DNA from: Chaenocephalus aceratus | Lineage: Eukaryota > Chordata > Actinopteri > Perciformes > Channichthyidae | Assembly (NCBI GenBank): GCA_023974075.1 | Contig: CM043800.1 | Coordinates: forward strand, 9,854,008 to 9,918,007 | DNA: 64,000 nt | Direction: 5' to 3' | In this document: positions 35,725 through 48,945 of the stretch, piece after piece | Position numbering within the stretch: position 1 is the stretch's first letter | Layout: each line of letters begins with the position of its first letter | Translations under genes and position numbers: made by a program | The notes under the pieces: model-generated | Seen by the model: only the letters and a program-made list of their open reading frames with translations | Databases searched by the model: none | What the model was told of the DNA's origin: nothing

Positions 35725-35766
35725 TTATTATTGCAATTATTATTATTATTATTGTTGTTGTTGCTA
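35725..35766 (+). repeat. (ATT)n/(GTT)n microsatellite
   Basis: TTATTATTATTATTA grades into GTTGTTGTTG. The isoleucine-rich frame across it (35679-35927) is an artefact. Confidence 0.85.
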
Positions 35767-36130
35767 TAAAGCAGGGGTATTCAATTGCATTTCAAAGAGA
35801 TCCAGTAAGAGAACATTTCATTCAATGCTCTGTTTTCTGTCTACCTTTCTCTTTTTTGAGCACTCCATTTGAAATGACTCACTGCTGTTTCTCTCCTCTT
35901 GTCTCGTCTCTGAATCTATCGTGCTGACTCACTGACTTCACCGATTTGATTGGCTGAGTAGCGTCACCTCCTTAAAACATTAAACAAACAACTTTTTAAA
36001 ACCTTTTTATCTTTTAAACATTTGTTTTTAACATTTTCTAACATCGTGGATAATCCTTATATGCTCCCGGCAACACACTGAACGTCAACTTCGCCTCCTT
36101 ATTACACTCACCACTATTTAGTGGAACTAG

Positions 36131-37173
36131 AAAGGCTTCTCAATGTTCTAATTTCCCCTCCTCGACTCCTTCGGTAGTGAACCGGAAATGGATTTCACGT
36201 GCCATGTTGAAGGACATCTCCTTTCTCTAAATGCACATCGAGGACCGAGCATCGAGGAGGCTCTCTGAAGGAGCTATGATCGAGGCGACACTGATGGCTC
36301 CTCCGGATGTATTTCCGGCAACAGAGATGTTTCAAAGAGTCGTGACGCACGGCCGGGCTGATCTCAGCCAATGACAGCTCTGCATGCATCCCCTGGATAT
36401 TATTAACTGCTTTCATCAAGACGCGATGTTTACAGTGAGAACAGCTGTGAAGTCCGTGCAGAAAGCAGAGCAGTGTGTATAATATATATCACTCAGTATA
36501 ACAGGCCTACATTACTCTCTTTATTTGCTGTAGTTTAGTAGATATCTACAAACAAAGAGTCGATATTTTTCTAAAACCATTTAGTGCTTCACATAATAAA
36601 ATACACAACGGCTGTATCCTATATGCTTTAGGAGCTGTTGGTGCGTGTGGTACAGTGTGTAGGTGTGTGTGTAGATGCGGCGGACAGACAGGTATCAGTT
36701 GGTTTGTTGTCCTATGCTTACTTTTAATACAACCATCATTTCAATTCCCCATTTCAGCGACCAGAGAGGGGGGGGGGAAATATCCAGTCTCTGATTGTGT
36801 TACGTTATTATGAGTTATGAGTGCTCTCATACTTGTTTGATTCTGAAATTGTATATATTTATATATGTCCGCATCTGTAGCCTGTTATTGTCTCATTATA
36901 CCGCACTGTGAATGAATCAAAGTAAGTATATAAGTCATCATGAACACATCTGTCCATCAGACAGAGGGCTGCTGCCTCCTGTCATCATTAATGGACGTCT
37001 CTTTAAAATGACCGCTCAGAGGAGAGGATTTCTCATTTCTCTAACCGCCTGCTGCTTCCCCTCCTCTCTCCTCGGTTCCCCTCCTCGACTCCTCCGCTCG
37101 CATCTCCTGTGGGCGGGACTAAGTCACGAGGATAGGAGTTGAGGAGGGGACATTTGAGAATTGAGAAGCCTTT
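36131..37173. mobile_element. 1,043-bp non-autonomous element with about 40-bp terminal inverted repeats
   Basis: The left end AAAGGCTTCTCAATGTTCTA and right end TAATTGAGAAGCCTTT-type (37155-37173, ...GAATTGAGAAGCCTTT) are inverted repeats. They continue through CCCCTCCTC on both sides for about 40 bp. The TTCTCAAT core resembles the GGCCGTTTCTCAAT family, but the rest differs. I could not assign a target duplication. No transposase was seen, so it is probably a Harbinger- or hAT-type MITE. Confidence 0.7.
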
Positions 37174-37224
37174 AATGAGTCTGCGTATTTGATGTGCACA
37201 GAAGGAGGATGCGGGGATGCAATG

Positions 37225-38375
37225 TAGATAGACCTCAACAGCGCCCTCTGTGACTGGATCCTGCACTTCCTGATGGGCAGACCCCAGGCAGTGCGGGTGG
37301 GAAACATCACATCCTCCACCCTGATCCTCAACGCCGGAGCCCCTCAAGGCTGCGTGCTCAGCCCTCTCCTCTACTCCCTGTTCACTCATGACTGCGTGGC
37401 CAGACACAGCTCCAACACCATCGTGAAGTTTGCCGATGACACGACCGTCATCGACCAGATCACAGACGAGATGGCGTACAGAGAGGAGGTCGGAAACCTG
37501 ACATCTTGGTGCCAGCATAACAACCTCCATCTCAACGTCAGCAAAACAAAGGAGCTGATTGTGGACTACAGGAAGCAGCAGAGAGAGGGACACATCGCCA
37601 TCAATGGGACTACGGTGGAGAGAGTCAGCAGCTTCAGGTTCCCCGGTGTCCACATCACTGAGGACCTGACATGGACTCTTCACACCACCACCATCACCAA
37701 AAAAGCTTGACAGTGGCTCTTCTTCCTCCGCAGGCTGAGGAGGTTCAACATGGATTCCAGGATACTCTGCAACTTCTACAGGTGCACCATGGAGAGCATC
37801 CTGACTGGCTGCATCACGGCCTGGTACGGGAGCGGCACCGCCCTCAATCGTAAGGCGTTTACAGAGGGTGGTAAACTGCACAGAACATCACCAGGACAGA
37901 GCTGCCATCCATGGAGGACTTTACTCTCCCAGCGGCTCAGGAAGAAAGCCCTCAGGATTACAAAAGACCCCCATCACCCCAGCCACAAAATGTTCTGCCT
38001 GCTGCCGTCTGGCAGGCGTTACCGCAGCATCCGGACTAAAACCACCAGATTCAGAGACAGTTTCATCCCACAGGCAAAAAGACTGCTAAACACCTGAACT
38101 GTTGAAACAACATCCATAACATTCATCTGCTACTTAGTAATTATTTATCCATTATATCATTCCAATAACTTGCATTTAGACTCTTATTGCACTATTTCAC
38201 TTTTTTAAAACTATTTTTCTTTTGTATTTACTATATTACTATTTACTTACACTATATTTTTCTGTTTATCTGTGTTATTGTGTTGCACTGTTGGAGAAGC
38301 CTGTGACCTAATAATTTCATAGACATAACTACTATGTAGCTATATTCCTATGACAAAATAAAGAACCTTGAAAGG
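37225..38375 (+). mobile_element. 5'-truncated Jockey-superfamily LINE (CR1/L2/Rex1 group)
   Basis: The fragment starts within the RT domain about 50 bp past the end of the inverted-repeat element and runs through the C-terminal region. Its 3' UTR ends ACAAAATAAAGAACCTTG, a tail typical of this LINE group. It differs clearly from the L2 copies at 6.5 and 55 kb in its RT motifs and 3' end. Confidence 0.85.
37237..38097 (+). pseudogene. LINE reverse transcriptase 3' part, with one nonsense change and frameshifts
   Basis: The frame opens with [20 protein letters not shown] and has the RT blocks [15 protein letters not shown] and [10 protein letters not shown] (catalytic DD), then [21 protein letters not shown] stop at 37708-37710 interrupts it. 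The same frame continues with QWLFFLRRLRRFNMDSRIL and ITAWYGSGTALNR. From about 37855 to 37940 the expected sequence moves between frames, so at least two indels have occurred. It ends LLPSGRRYRSIRTK and SFIPQAKRLLNT with a stop. The enzyme would copy LINE RNA at the nicked target, but this copy is dead. Confidence 0.85.
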
Positions 38376-38499
38376 AAAAACGCAGATCATCCTCTGGCTG
38401 CAGCCTTGACCGGTACTTGCTTTTGATCAAAGCAAGTATTATTAAAATTAAAATAGAGGGCGGTGTCAACCGTCAGCGAACCGAGCCATCCGTCAACGG

Positions 38500-38575
38500 C
38501 CCGCTGACGAGCGGCCGTTCTGTGATTCTCCAGAACACACAGATGGCCAGTCCGCCCCTGCCAGGACCGGTCCAT
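38500..38575 (-). mobile_element. DNA-transposon end fragment
   Basis: CACAGATGGCCAGTCCGCCC followed by CTG is the reverse complement of a CAGGGGCGGACTGGCCATCT tip, which bounds a known fish MITE family. The other end was not found. Confidence 0.45.
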
Positions 38576-38579
38576 GAAA

Positions 38580-39935
38580 ATCCTAGCTTCAAATAATCGT
38601 GGTCATACTTCCTCCGTTTACTGCCACACGCTGTCTCCTCTCTCACTTCAGGTAACTTCACTAAAAATGTATCCATGTTGCCGCTCGCATAAAGTTAGCT
38701 GAAGTTAACTTGCTCGATTTCACTGTTTGTTATTATTTTTTTATCACACAGCGCTCCCCTGAAGCTCTCCGGCGCCCCCCCCGGGAGGAGCGCCTCACAA
38801 CATCTCACAATTGGATTACATTAGCCATGACGCAAAATGGGCGAGTGGCGTATTATGTCGGCCCCCCCATCCCCAATTTCTACACCATACTTTCAACACC
38901 CTTGCTCGGACCACAACTATCTTTAAAATGTGCCTTCATTTTGATCGCGACTGCGCACATTTAAAGTTTCCGGACTAGGGCCGTAAAGTGGAGACTCGAG
39001 TTTTCCCTTTGATTAAACTTTTTATATCTAAATTGGGATAATTCTAAAATAATTAGTAATTCTCACATGTGGTAAATGAAATTCCAAATACAGTATGCAG
39101 CCCAGATATATATGAAAGATACTACAGTATGTAACTTCGACAATAGCATACTACATATCTAATGAAAGATAATTCCGACATTTGTTTTCTCCACTGACTA
39201 CCATGAACTCCTTCATTTGAATCACTTAGACTTTGGTCACTTTATATCCAATGTGGCTGTCCTTAGATGCCATGGTCGATCGGTCAATTATGAAAAAAGG
39301 CAGAAAAACAATGGTACGCGTCATGTTTAAATGCTTCCTGCCAGATAAGGATGAGCTCAGAGCACATTCATCAAAAAAGGCAGAGGCCCAGCAACAATAA
39401 ATTCAGCCTCTGCACTTTTTCATGATCACAAAAATGTCACAGCAGTCAGCAAATTGAGTTAGATGCAATGGCAGAGGGAGATAGCCGAACAAGCTGCATA
39501 TCTGACTCCTAACTAGCGGCTGTTTGATGCCGTTTTGTATAAACTCAGTATTTCTTTTTTCTAATCTGTCCTTACATAAGATATGAAATACTTTGAGCCA
39601 CGAGGATAAAAGCCAATATAGAGAATGCCTGCACATCTTTGAAATGGTGGCAGTTGTTGTTGTTGTTTTTTCTCTGCCATTTCCCCCCCAGCAGATTACC
39701 ATACTTAACACATCCAAGCACCCCGAGGTGTTCTCCCCGCTGCGCTCTGGCTACCGCTGGCCCAATCTGTTTGCATGTATCATACTGTATCCTCTGAGAT
39801 AAAGAGAGGAAGAGACAACAGGAAGAGAAAGATGTTTCTGGCATTACAAATAACTGATTAGGTCTAAAATACATAGTGATGTTCAAATAACGGCAGCATT
39901 GCTTCTAGTTATGGAGATGCACATTTGTGTGGTCT
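38580..39935. other. No gene seen
   Basis: Unique-looking sequence with one GC-rich patch at 38760-38800. Frames at 39403-39886 overlap each other on one strand in different frames and lack motifs. Confidence 0.4.
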
Positions 39936-39944
39936 TTCTGTGTT

Positions 39945-40015
39945 GTGATGGCGATGGTGCTGTTGTGATGGCGCTGTTGTGATGGTGATGGTGCTGTTGT
40001 GATGGTGATGGTGTC
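39945..40015 (+). repeat. GTGATGG/GCTGTT minisatellite
   Basis: Units such as TTGTGATGGCGATGGTGCTG recur three to four times with small changes over about 70 bp, so the array is imperfect. Confidence 0.85.
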
Positions 40016-40445
40016 GTTTCCCCTGGTTGAGCAGCCTTTATCCTCTGGATGACATTGAGAGCTGCTGCTGCTGCCAGTGTTTAAATGTGAGTAATGAAAT
40101 AAAACGTTAATTTGACTCTTCTGCAGTGTTCACCCCAGGTCAGAGATTTCCTGGGGCACCAGCTGCTGCACCGAGCTGAGCACCATCCATCCAGAGAAAG
40201 AGGAGTTGAAAGAAAGGAGCCAAGGGAGGTACAAATAGATACTAAGAGGTGCAATCAGAAGGAGAGAAAGAGGTTGTAATGAGAAGGTAGACGCTAAAGC
40301 GAGAGGTCACCGTATCTGAATTCAACATGGATATTTATCATAAGCCAGGAACTGCAGTACGAGTGCTGCATAATTGGAGTATATGCCTTAATCTGCTTTC
40401 CATCAATATGTCCAGATTGCACCATTTTGTTTAAATGAGAATAAC

Positions 40446-40880
40446 GAAGATTAATCTGCAAAAAAATGTTGTACAAATGATTTATTTTATCAAGTGCTTT
40501 TGCACTTTTGATATAAAAAATAAAAGTCAAATTAAAATCGAGCTACGTTGCAAGGAAACAACATTAATCACATTAAAAGCCAATCAAAGAAGGTGAGTCT
40601 GGTCTGTATTTTAATAATCATTTGGTTGCTTTTTTTCCAGCTGTTTAAGCTAGTTTTACAATACCCTTGAAAATGTGATACTGTATGCAACAGTATTTTA
40701 GTTGAGTACATAAAGAAAAAAAAGGGAGTTTTAATCAAAGTAATGGTCCAGTTTTTTTTCATATTAACCGAATGAAAGAGTTAGACAATGGATTTAAGCA
40801 TTTTAAATTAAAGTTACGACCAAGGGTTTTAATCGATTAAAAAACAGACTGCTGTATGATTCCATAATTTGGCTTCGACC
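40446..40880 (+). repeat. Low-copy repeat, copy 1
   Basis: Contains GATTAATCTGCAA, then AATCAAAGTAATGGTCCA, ATATTAACCGAATGAA and TTCCATAATTTGGCTTC. Copy 2 at about 46094-46340 has the same blocks in the same order with shorter spacing. The similarity is patchy. Confidence 0.45.
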
Positions 40881-40884
40881 ATAA

Positions 40885-41845
40885 ATCTGCACTCGCTTCA
40901 AATGATGCAGTATTCGCATTTGTTTCTCAATTGCTGCCTGTGGATTGATTTTACTGCAGGTTGCATAACAAGAAGAAATGGGATAAATGAGTAGCGCTTG
41001 TTTTTGATGAAATTGATCTCCCCGCTAATGTAAGCACAGGAGAAATGTAACAAAAATAAGATTGGACGAGATTGTGACATAAGACTGTTATCATAGACTG
41101 TGCATCCCTGCTCAAATGCACTCCACACTTAAATAAATGCAACCAATAAAATGCATTCACATCAGCACTAGGAAATGAATGCACATGAGCAGCAGGAATA
41201 TTAACGTGATCAAACATACAACGCCCATAAAGTGTTTATTCTGGGGCAAAGCTGTCACCAGTCCAGAACCGTTTAAATAGAAACTCTATCCCTCATCTGA
41301 AAAGTGATGAAAGCACTAATCTAAATGGAGAGAATCCACACACAAACACGCCGCGTATCTCACTTCACGGATTAACAGAGTGAAGTGGGAAAAGGATGAA
41401 AAAAATAAAGCAAATCAGATTAAAAATGATCACATGGAAGCGGTCTGAGTCAGAGCAAAAAAACACACAATTGTTAGGAACCATCCTATACTGGGTGCAG
41501 ATAGACTTCCTACCCCTAGCAGTGGGGAAAGCTCGCCTTTGAAGTTGGAAACGGAGCCTGTAATCCTGTAAAAATATAGTTCTAAATAAAGCGGCATCAA
41601 AATGTCATTAGCTGGTGCCCATAGCCTGCAGGCTCACTTTCACCCATTTCACTAGGTGACATTCAACCTCTGCACATTGATCTGATATGCGAGGCAATAC
41701 TTTCCAACGATCGAGCCTCCCGAGGATACGTATGGATGTTAATTTGTTCTGCACCGCCAACATACTCCTATTGAAAGTACATTTATTAAAATGCAAATAC
41801 TTAAGGAGCCCTATAAGGCTCCCGTTCAGGTTCATACGTGCTTCT
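40885..41845. other. No gene seen
   Basis: Unique-looking AT-rich sequence. The minus frames at 40898-41217 overlap each other and lack motifs, as do the frames at 41608-41934. Confidence 0.4.
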
Positions 41846-41847
41846 TC

Positions 41848-42012
41848 TGTAATGCGTTTACATGCTTTAATCTTCAAACCAGAGCCCAGTCTGCTCTGAT
41901 TGGTTAGCTGGCTAGCTCTATTGTAACCGGTCAACTGCTTAGGGATGTGTCAGATATGTCCCGCCCCTTTGTCTATCACATACAATGTGTTAGAGCGCTA
42001 GCCAATAAACTA
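41848..42012 (+). repeat. Family-A dispersed repeat, copy 4
   Basis: GTTTACATGCTTTAATCTTC joins directly to AACCAGAGCCCAGTCTGCTC, then CTGATTGGTTAGCTGGC, CACATACAATGTGTTAGAGC and GCTAGCCAATAAAC. The block with CACCTCTTTTCACCCTC is absent, a deletion unlike that in copy 2. Confidence 0.85.
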
Positions 42013-42014
42013 CA

Positions 42015-45000
42015 AAACGCACCAATTCACACATTCATCAACATTAATAATATGCCTGGGTTTTAAATGACAAGTCACATGCACATAAACTTGCTCCAGG
42101 GGTGTCCAGTGCTGGCTGTTGTCGTGCAGCTGTGGAAAGGTCACAGCAACAACAACAGAGAGCAGTGAGGAACATGTGACCGCTGGAAAAAGACGTGTTC
42201 AAAAACACTGAGCATTTCTGTTGTTTTACCTGCACATTTATAGCCTGCAGCGAGAGGTGGACACCTCCCCTAGGTTACAGCAGACAGCTCATCAAAATGA
42301 GTGACATGTGCTGGGGTGGGAAACTGTGGGGGAGGTAGGAGGGGACAAATAACACTCCATCTGCCTCAAAGAGAAAACGCACGTTAAATCCTATAAAACA
42401 GTGACCTTTTTTGTTGTTTTTTATTGTTTCTGTTTTGGTGATGTTACCGTTTATGAGATGGGAGGAGCTACACCCCATCCCTAAACCCTCACTTTGATTA
42501 CCCAGAGAACGCTGGATTGTTATGAATAAAAGACAAACATGTGCTGGGTGAAATGGAAACAGCCGCTCATAGTACAGATGCTGTACACATTAAATAGATT
42601 TACTGTATCCTGGTTAAACATTCAAATGTGACCTGAATGACATGTTGCCCCAGTTTCCAGCAGTCAACAACAACAAGCTGCAAAACAGAGCAGTGACTCA
42701 GGGGTCGTGACTCTAAATAACACAGATGCAGAAAAGCATTCATAGAAATGAAAACCACATCATGTCTATCATTCTGCATGTGCAATACAAATGCTAATCT
42801 AATGTGTAAAGCTGCATAATTATGTTTGTATACAACTATGGTTCAAATTAGTGGATGTAATACCAAAAGGTGTGTGATTTGTAGCGACTAACCCACGCAG
42901 GATTACCCGACTTGGCGTATCCCTTCAGCTCTACGAACAATTTAGTGTCTTTTAGCTAATTGTTTTAGCTGTCTGCCCGAAAAAAAAACCTTAACTATTT
43001 TTTGCTGCAAGTTGGAGCTGTTTTCTAGAGGGTTCAAAAGGTCTGATCAACACATTTAGCCAGCAGTGAAGCACAAGGAAAAGCTAGCCAGTAAACAGAG
43101 TGGAATGTTTAGCATTTAGAAACATGCATTGATTTGACAGTGAAGTGTCATACTAAATAGATGGCTACTAATTCTACAGTTGAAGATTCAACTATTTATT
43201 TCATTTTTTGAAACTTGGCATTGAATGACATTCACAGCATCGAAGGTAGTGCCAATATACAAAAGTTCTTGCTTTTTTTGATAAATGTTTTCCCCACATA
43301 AAGAGGTTTTTATCTTGAAGTATACTCAGGTTTAAGATGTTTTTCATCCCAAAATGCAACAACCACTTTCATTGTTTTGTCCACACACTAACACTAAGCA
43401 CGCTTGGGTATACTTGCATGAAGGTCACCATTTCCCATAATTACAGACTGAAAAATGTCAGGGCTGCATTCATGAAACCATTTTTCATCAGAACAGAAAG
43501 AGCATAACATCGGATTTTCAAAAAACTCTGTTGCCTAAGTTGCTAGAGTGCACTCAGAACAGACCAAGGCCATGTGTTTGACAGCCACAACACACATTTG
43601 CTGTTGTCATAGCAGTAGTGTTTATCCTACTGGCGATTAGAGCAGAGAATGTAGCACAGGGCTAGGATTATCACTACCACCACCAACAACCTGCAGTAAT
43701 CTGTAGACGTGCCTAATCCTGGGAGAATACAACAGAATACGTAATTTTCCAGAGAAACTGACCGACTGCGATGCTGATCAGTGGAGCGGCTGTAATGCTC
43801 GGCATGTCGCAGCACAGCAGGGGCTCAGATTTGTATCTCTGGTCACTGGTTTTTGACCAACTGCAAAGTACAATATCTTTCTAGAGCACACAAATCAATA
43901 GAGTGGTTGAGTCAGATCAACTTCCTTTAATCAATAAGAGTAGACTCAAAAATGGCTTCATTTTAAAAACGGACTTCTACAGATTTAATACCATTCAATC
44001 AGAAGACAAATGTATCCCGTCCTACTCTGGAATTAATGCACCACCATCCTCCCAGTGTCAGCAGAAAGCCCTCTCCTCATCACGTTCCTGCAGAGTTTAG
44101 CAGTCTTCTGGCTCCATTACTGTCACTTCCTATGTCCAGTGCGTGCTGCATTGAAGTCTGCCTGATCAAAAAGCTGCTGCCGTCTGCACTGTGGAACAGA
44201 GCAGTGGAGGTACACACTCGAACACCTCGAGCCGGGAGAGTGATTAAATCCACATTGTTCTTGCTGGTTCTCATTGTAGCACTCTTTGTGCATTCTCAGC
44301 AGTTCTAACACTCGCTAGGAAAGAGCCTCTAACCTATCATTGTGTCGTTTTTGATAACGTTTTTCATGTCACTGGAGTATATCCGTTCATGTGTACCTCA
44401 CCGGTTATATTCTACATCCCTTTTATTGTTTTTGCCCTCAAAATTGGTCTTATATTCATGTTTTTATTTGAATACATTTTGTTGACTACGGTTTTGAAGT
44501 CTCGAGTTTGGCATTCAAGCCATCACTATCTTTCATTTTGATGCAAAAGGGTTGAAAAAAGTACAACAAAATGTTGAAAAAGACAACCGCTGGCGATTAA
44601 AATGTTAGGATACATTTTCATGAATTGAAAAAAACAACGTTGAAGTTTGGAAAAATTGAACTAATATTGTATATCTAATACTCCTATCACATCTAGCTTG
44701 CAGAGAACTCACAGCATCACAGCATCCTTGGTGTTTTTCACTTTCAAAAACCCTGAATGATTTGCACATATTGTACTCCGTCTCACACTAACTTTTATTT
44801 AACTAAAAAACAACTCTGTACACTTTTATAATAGGTAAAGTGTCCTTTGTTGTGCTATACATGTATATCGGATTGTTTTAGTCGTAGATTGATATTATAG
44901 AGTATTCCAAATTATTCTTTATATTTACATTTGTTTTAAATATAATTTTTTACCATAGATATGCATCGTTTGTCTTTGTGTTGGATGTCTTGTGGCTTAT

Positions 45001-46090
45001 TTACATTAAACTAATGTAACATGCTATTTTAACTCCGGAATACCCATTTCTAATGTGACTTCAATTTCAAATGTCAGAACCGGAAAGGGTCCGTAAAAGG
45101 GGGTGGGTCCGAGCCTGGAGCTCTGCAGCTAGACCCTTCTCAAGATGTGACAACAGTTGTGTGAAGCTAGAGGGGTCTCTGTGGTACTGCAGCACCAAGT
45201 CAAAGTGCTGTGGCTTCCATCATCAGTTCAGGACACTGCATCCCGTACTGCTGTACACAGTTAGTGAAAACACTGACTGGATATTGAGGTGTCATGTTAT
45301 TAGATTATAATGGATACCTGCCAGCCTCTCAAAAAACAAGTCCTTCCTGTGGCCAAGAATAAAGTGTAAGCAAATGCAAAGAACTCACTTAGTATTCAAC
45401 TGAATCAATCATGTACAGCCTAACCTAATACATTGTTAGTCTTCAAAGTGCACAATAACTTTGAACGAGTCACAGCCACACTGTTGCACCCTCTTCAAGG
45501 TCGCTCCAAGGAGAGTGGCCTGTTCATCATGATTGGATCAGCAGGCCTATGTAGGGGGTTAACACATCCCAGCATGCACTCTACTCCCCAGACACCATTC
45601 TCTTCCCTCTGCATACATAAGTAATCAAGTGCAAGGCCCCTTGATGTCGATCAACAGCACAAAGCTACAGACAGCTGGATATCCAATTACTCCATACGAA
45701 GGTCAGGATAAGTGGGGGGTCAATGTCGGATCGGATATTTCGTCAGGACTGTAATTACAGAGGTGCATTAGAAGCTTAATTACCATGATGAATATGTGAC
45801 ATATTGATTGGTGTATAGATAAGTACAGAGGTCCAGGTACATTCACGTTATGTCATCGTGGTACAAAAGTATTCCGAGGACAAACTGCATGTCATGGGTG
45901 AGCGTGTGGAGCGACTGATAAAAGGTGTTTACTTTCTCCATTGTTCTGATTGTTTGTGATGAGTCATCCATTGAGGCCACAATGCATCACTATAATGGGG
46001 CGTCCCATGATAAACATTCAGCACGCATCCCAGTCACGATGCATTACACAAACTGTGTCTGCATTCAATGTGGAAAGTGGAGATGTGGCG
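42015..46090. other. No gene seen; about 4 kb of mostly unique sequence
   Basis: I found no recognised element and no frame with motifs or splice support. The frames at 44036-44308 overlap on both strands. Short A/T runs are the only simple sequence. Confidence 0.4.
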
Positions 46091-46093
46091 TGC

Positions 46094-46340
46094 ACAATAA
46101 CCGATTAATCTGCAACCTTTGTAATAATCCATTAGTTGTTCAAGTAATTTTTTCGATCAAAAATACTGTTATCAAATATCTGATCCGCAAATATTTTCAA
46201 AATTGTTCAAATTAAAGTTTTAAGTTTAATCAAAGTAATAGTACATTTTGTATATATATTTACCGAAGGAACATTTCAGACATTCAACTTGTTTTTAACC
46301 AATTAAAAAAAACTGCAAGTTTCCATAATTTGCTCCATAA
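46094..46340 (+). repeat. Low-copy repeat, copy 2
   Basis: GATTAATCTGCAACCTT, AATCAAAGTAATAGTACA, ATATTTACCGAAGGAAC and TTCCATAATTTGCTCC parallel the blocks at 40446-40880. It runs directly into a family-A copy. Confidence 0.45.
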
Positions 46341-46620
46341 AGCTTCCATTGGCTAAAGGGGCCGGCAGCTAACTGAAGCCCCGCCCATTCGCCTGTCACG
46401 TACAATGTGTAGGACCGCTTGCCAATTGAAGCTCTTGATTTACGTAGTGATGTCACTATGCAATGGAAGTAAACAAAGGAGTTCAATGTGTTTCAGGTAG
46501 AGGGGGGAGTGAAGGGAGAGAAACTCCCTCTGTAGAGAACACAGGGATTGTAGCCTTTGTAGACCATTTACATGCACACAAACCTTTAAAAAACACACTA
46601 CAGGAAAGGGGAAACCCCAG
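46340..46620 (+). repeat. Family-A dispersed repeat, copy 5 (left part missing)
   Basis: It begins in the middle of the family (GCCGGCAGCTAACTG, GCCCCGCCCATTCGCC), then TACAATGTGTAGGACCGC, AACTCCCTCTGTAGAGAACA, GACCATTTACATGC and GGGGAAACCCCAGAAAGCAC. Confidence 0.8.
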
Positions 46621-46624
46621 AAAG

Positions 46625-48940
46625 CACAACTATTAAAGACGATTAATCAGTCAGGTCTACTATTTTGCCAAGAATGAGTCCAACTAATATTGTGGTAATT
46701 TCACAACAGCTTTCACTGATAGCAATTACCGGTGTTGTTGTGACACTTTCACTCCGTTTCTACATGATCTCTGTGTGAGCTGCTGCTGCCTGCATGACAG
46801 TTATTTCCTGTTCCTGTCCCAAAAACAGCTAGGACAAATTACTTGAATTGATGACCCTGCATGGCTGACAACTAAGGACAGGAAACTGAATGTCTCTTTG
46901 TGACAGTCGTCCAAAATAAAACACCTCCACAGTCTGGGAACATACTGTACTGCTGAGTGAATACAACTGGAATCTGGGGATCAAACTGAGACGTGTTGTG
47001 AATCAGAACTGGAGTTACATTACTTTTGAATTTTAGAAACTAAACTAATACAGTCCCAAAAGTGAACTGCAAACAGAGCTATAACTCCATCTATGCATAG
47101 TGTGTTTTAGAATAGTTAGAAGTAAAAACTAATAAGTAGTCATAACAGCTGACATCATGGTAAGATGTCTAGGTCCTGAACTGAATCCTTGTCCACCCAC
47201 ACCAGTCCACATAAAGGCAGCCAGTAAACAGGTGTGAAACCTTTTAGCTCGAGGAAAGGACAAAAATAAACATTCAAAAAACCTCGAAAAACCTGTGAAA
47301 ACAGGTGCTTCAAAAGTGCCAAGAGCAGTATAAAGGAAATAGCCGTTTATTTAGCAGGTGTTGGGCATTTGTAGCTTTGGCTTTTACACTGGTTGTAAAC
47401 AACCCAGAGTTATACAGTTACCTTTATGGAACTGAAAGTGAAGGAAAATGTTGGTTTCTACACAGTCTGTCTGAGAGCAGAGCTTTGCAAAAACAAAATG
47501 TTACTGAGATAACAATATGGAGATTGCAGGAGGCAAACAATTTGTTGAAAGGAAACATATGTGTTCAAATACTATATTCAATTCGGTATTATGTAGCTGC
47601 AAACATATCAAGGCCCAAAAGTGTTATTCTGCAGATGTAACAAAGCATATGTGTTTGGTACAGAGCCTTTAAAAAAAATTAAGTAACAACAAATCAAACT
47701 AAATCAATTGAAACATTATAAATCATTTGATAATATATATTTAAGTTTTGCAGGTACGTTTTGGATCTGACTTAAGTGTCTTGAAGTCATCCTTTTTTTA
47801 AGAAACACCTGTAATTACTGTGCATTTCTTTGATTGTACGGCCTTGGGAAATGTTAGTTTTTTCTGGCGCCACCTAAGGCGATGAGCTGTAATTGCATGT
47901 GTGTTTTAGATCTCACTTGAGCATGCGTTGAAGTCATATTTCTTTGGAAAATCATCCGTAATTATAGCAGGTTTTTTTTATTGTTCGGCCATAATGACTT
48001 TTTACTCACAAAGCTAGAAGGAATCAGAAAAAAAACATATTCCGCTCATAACTGTTCTCTTTAGGAGTTATTTATGCTAGCAGGCAAAAGCAGCTGCTGC
48101 AGGGAAGGCTTTAAATGTGTAACCCAAATCAAAGCTATGGCGCATCACTTCATAAATGTTCTCATTCGGAATGAAAGACTCAGATTAACGGCACTCCAGT
48201 TAATTTTAATGAGCACATGTAGACACAAACCATCAAGCAGTGGATACGTGCGCTCTCAGTTTATCCATAACAGTGAAGCGGTTCATCAGAGGCGAGCGCA
48301 TTAAACAAAGTCAGACGCACAAAAGTGCAAATGCTTTGGATTTATTTTCCATGCCTCGGTTCCACACTTCATTCCATTCAAATCAAAGCCAAACTGCCAT
48401 GTTAAGACGTTTGATTAAATGTTAATGCAAGACTTGTAATTTGGCTCTGGCATTGTGTTGTTTGAGATGACTCGAGGGAACGCAAGAGGAAAGCCAATAT
48501 TAAAAACCCACAGATAACGCCACAACACATAGCCATCTCTGACACACACACAGATTTCCTCACTCGCTTTGTGTCTCGTTCAGCAGTTTAGCGGGAGAAA
48601 AAGGCTTTGTTTCGTATTCATCAGAAATCTGAATGAGCTTTTGGAGTCTTTCGAGTTCCAAGATTGCAAACTATTAGTCATTTTGAGCGTATCCGTGTCA
48701 TGGACTGTGCTGACACAGCTCCCTGAAGATGGAGTGCTGGCTTGGTTTAATCATCCTCTAACCCACAGTAAGATGATCACACACTGAGGAAACAGAGGAT
48801 GGATGCTATTGCTGCATCGTGACAGCACAGTCCCCATCACATCATGATACCTTACCCACATCCTACAATAACAGAAACTTCCTACTGTAAACACATTGCT
48901 TTATTAATTTTGTGGACATTTTGTCCTGGCTGACAAAAAA
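46625..48940. other. No gene supported
   Basis: The plus frame at 47305-47640 (111 residues) is the longest and has a possible hydrophobic stretch (AFVALAFTLVV), but no motif, homology recollection or splice support. Other frames are shorter. Confidence 0.4.
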
Positions 48941-48945
48941 AAACT

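Noticed and set aside
37033..37881. 282-residue minus frame
   Set aside because: It lies opposite the LINE coding strand. The plus strand carries the recognised RT motifs, so this is an antisense shadow.
47305..47640. 111-residue plus frame with a short hydrophobic stretch
   Set aside because: The hydrophobic stretch is too short for a clear membrane segment, and there is no homology that I could recall and no conserved context.
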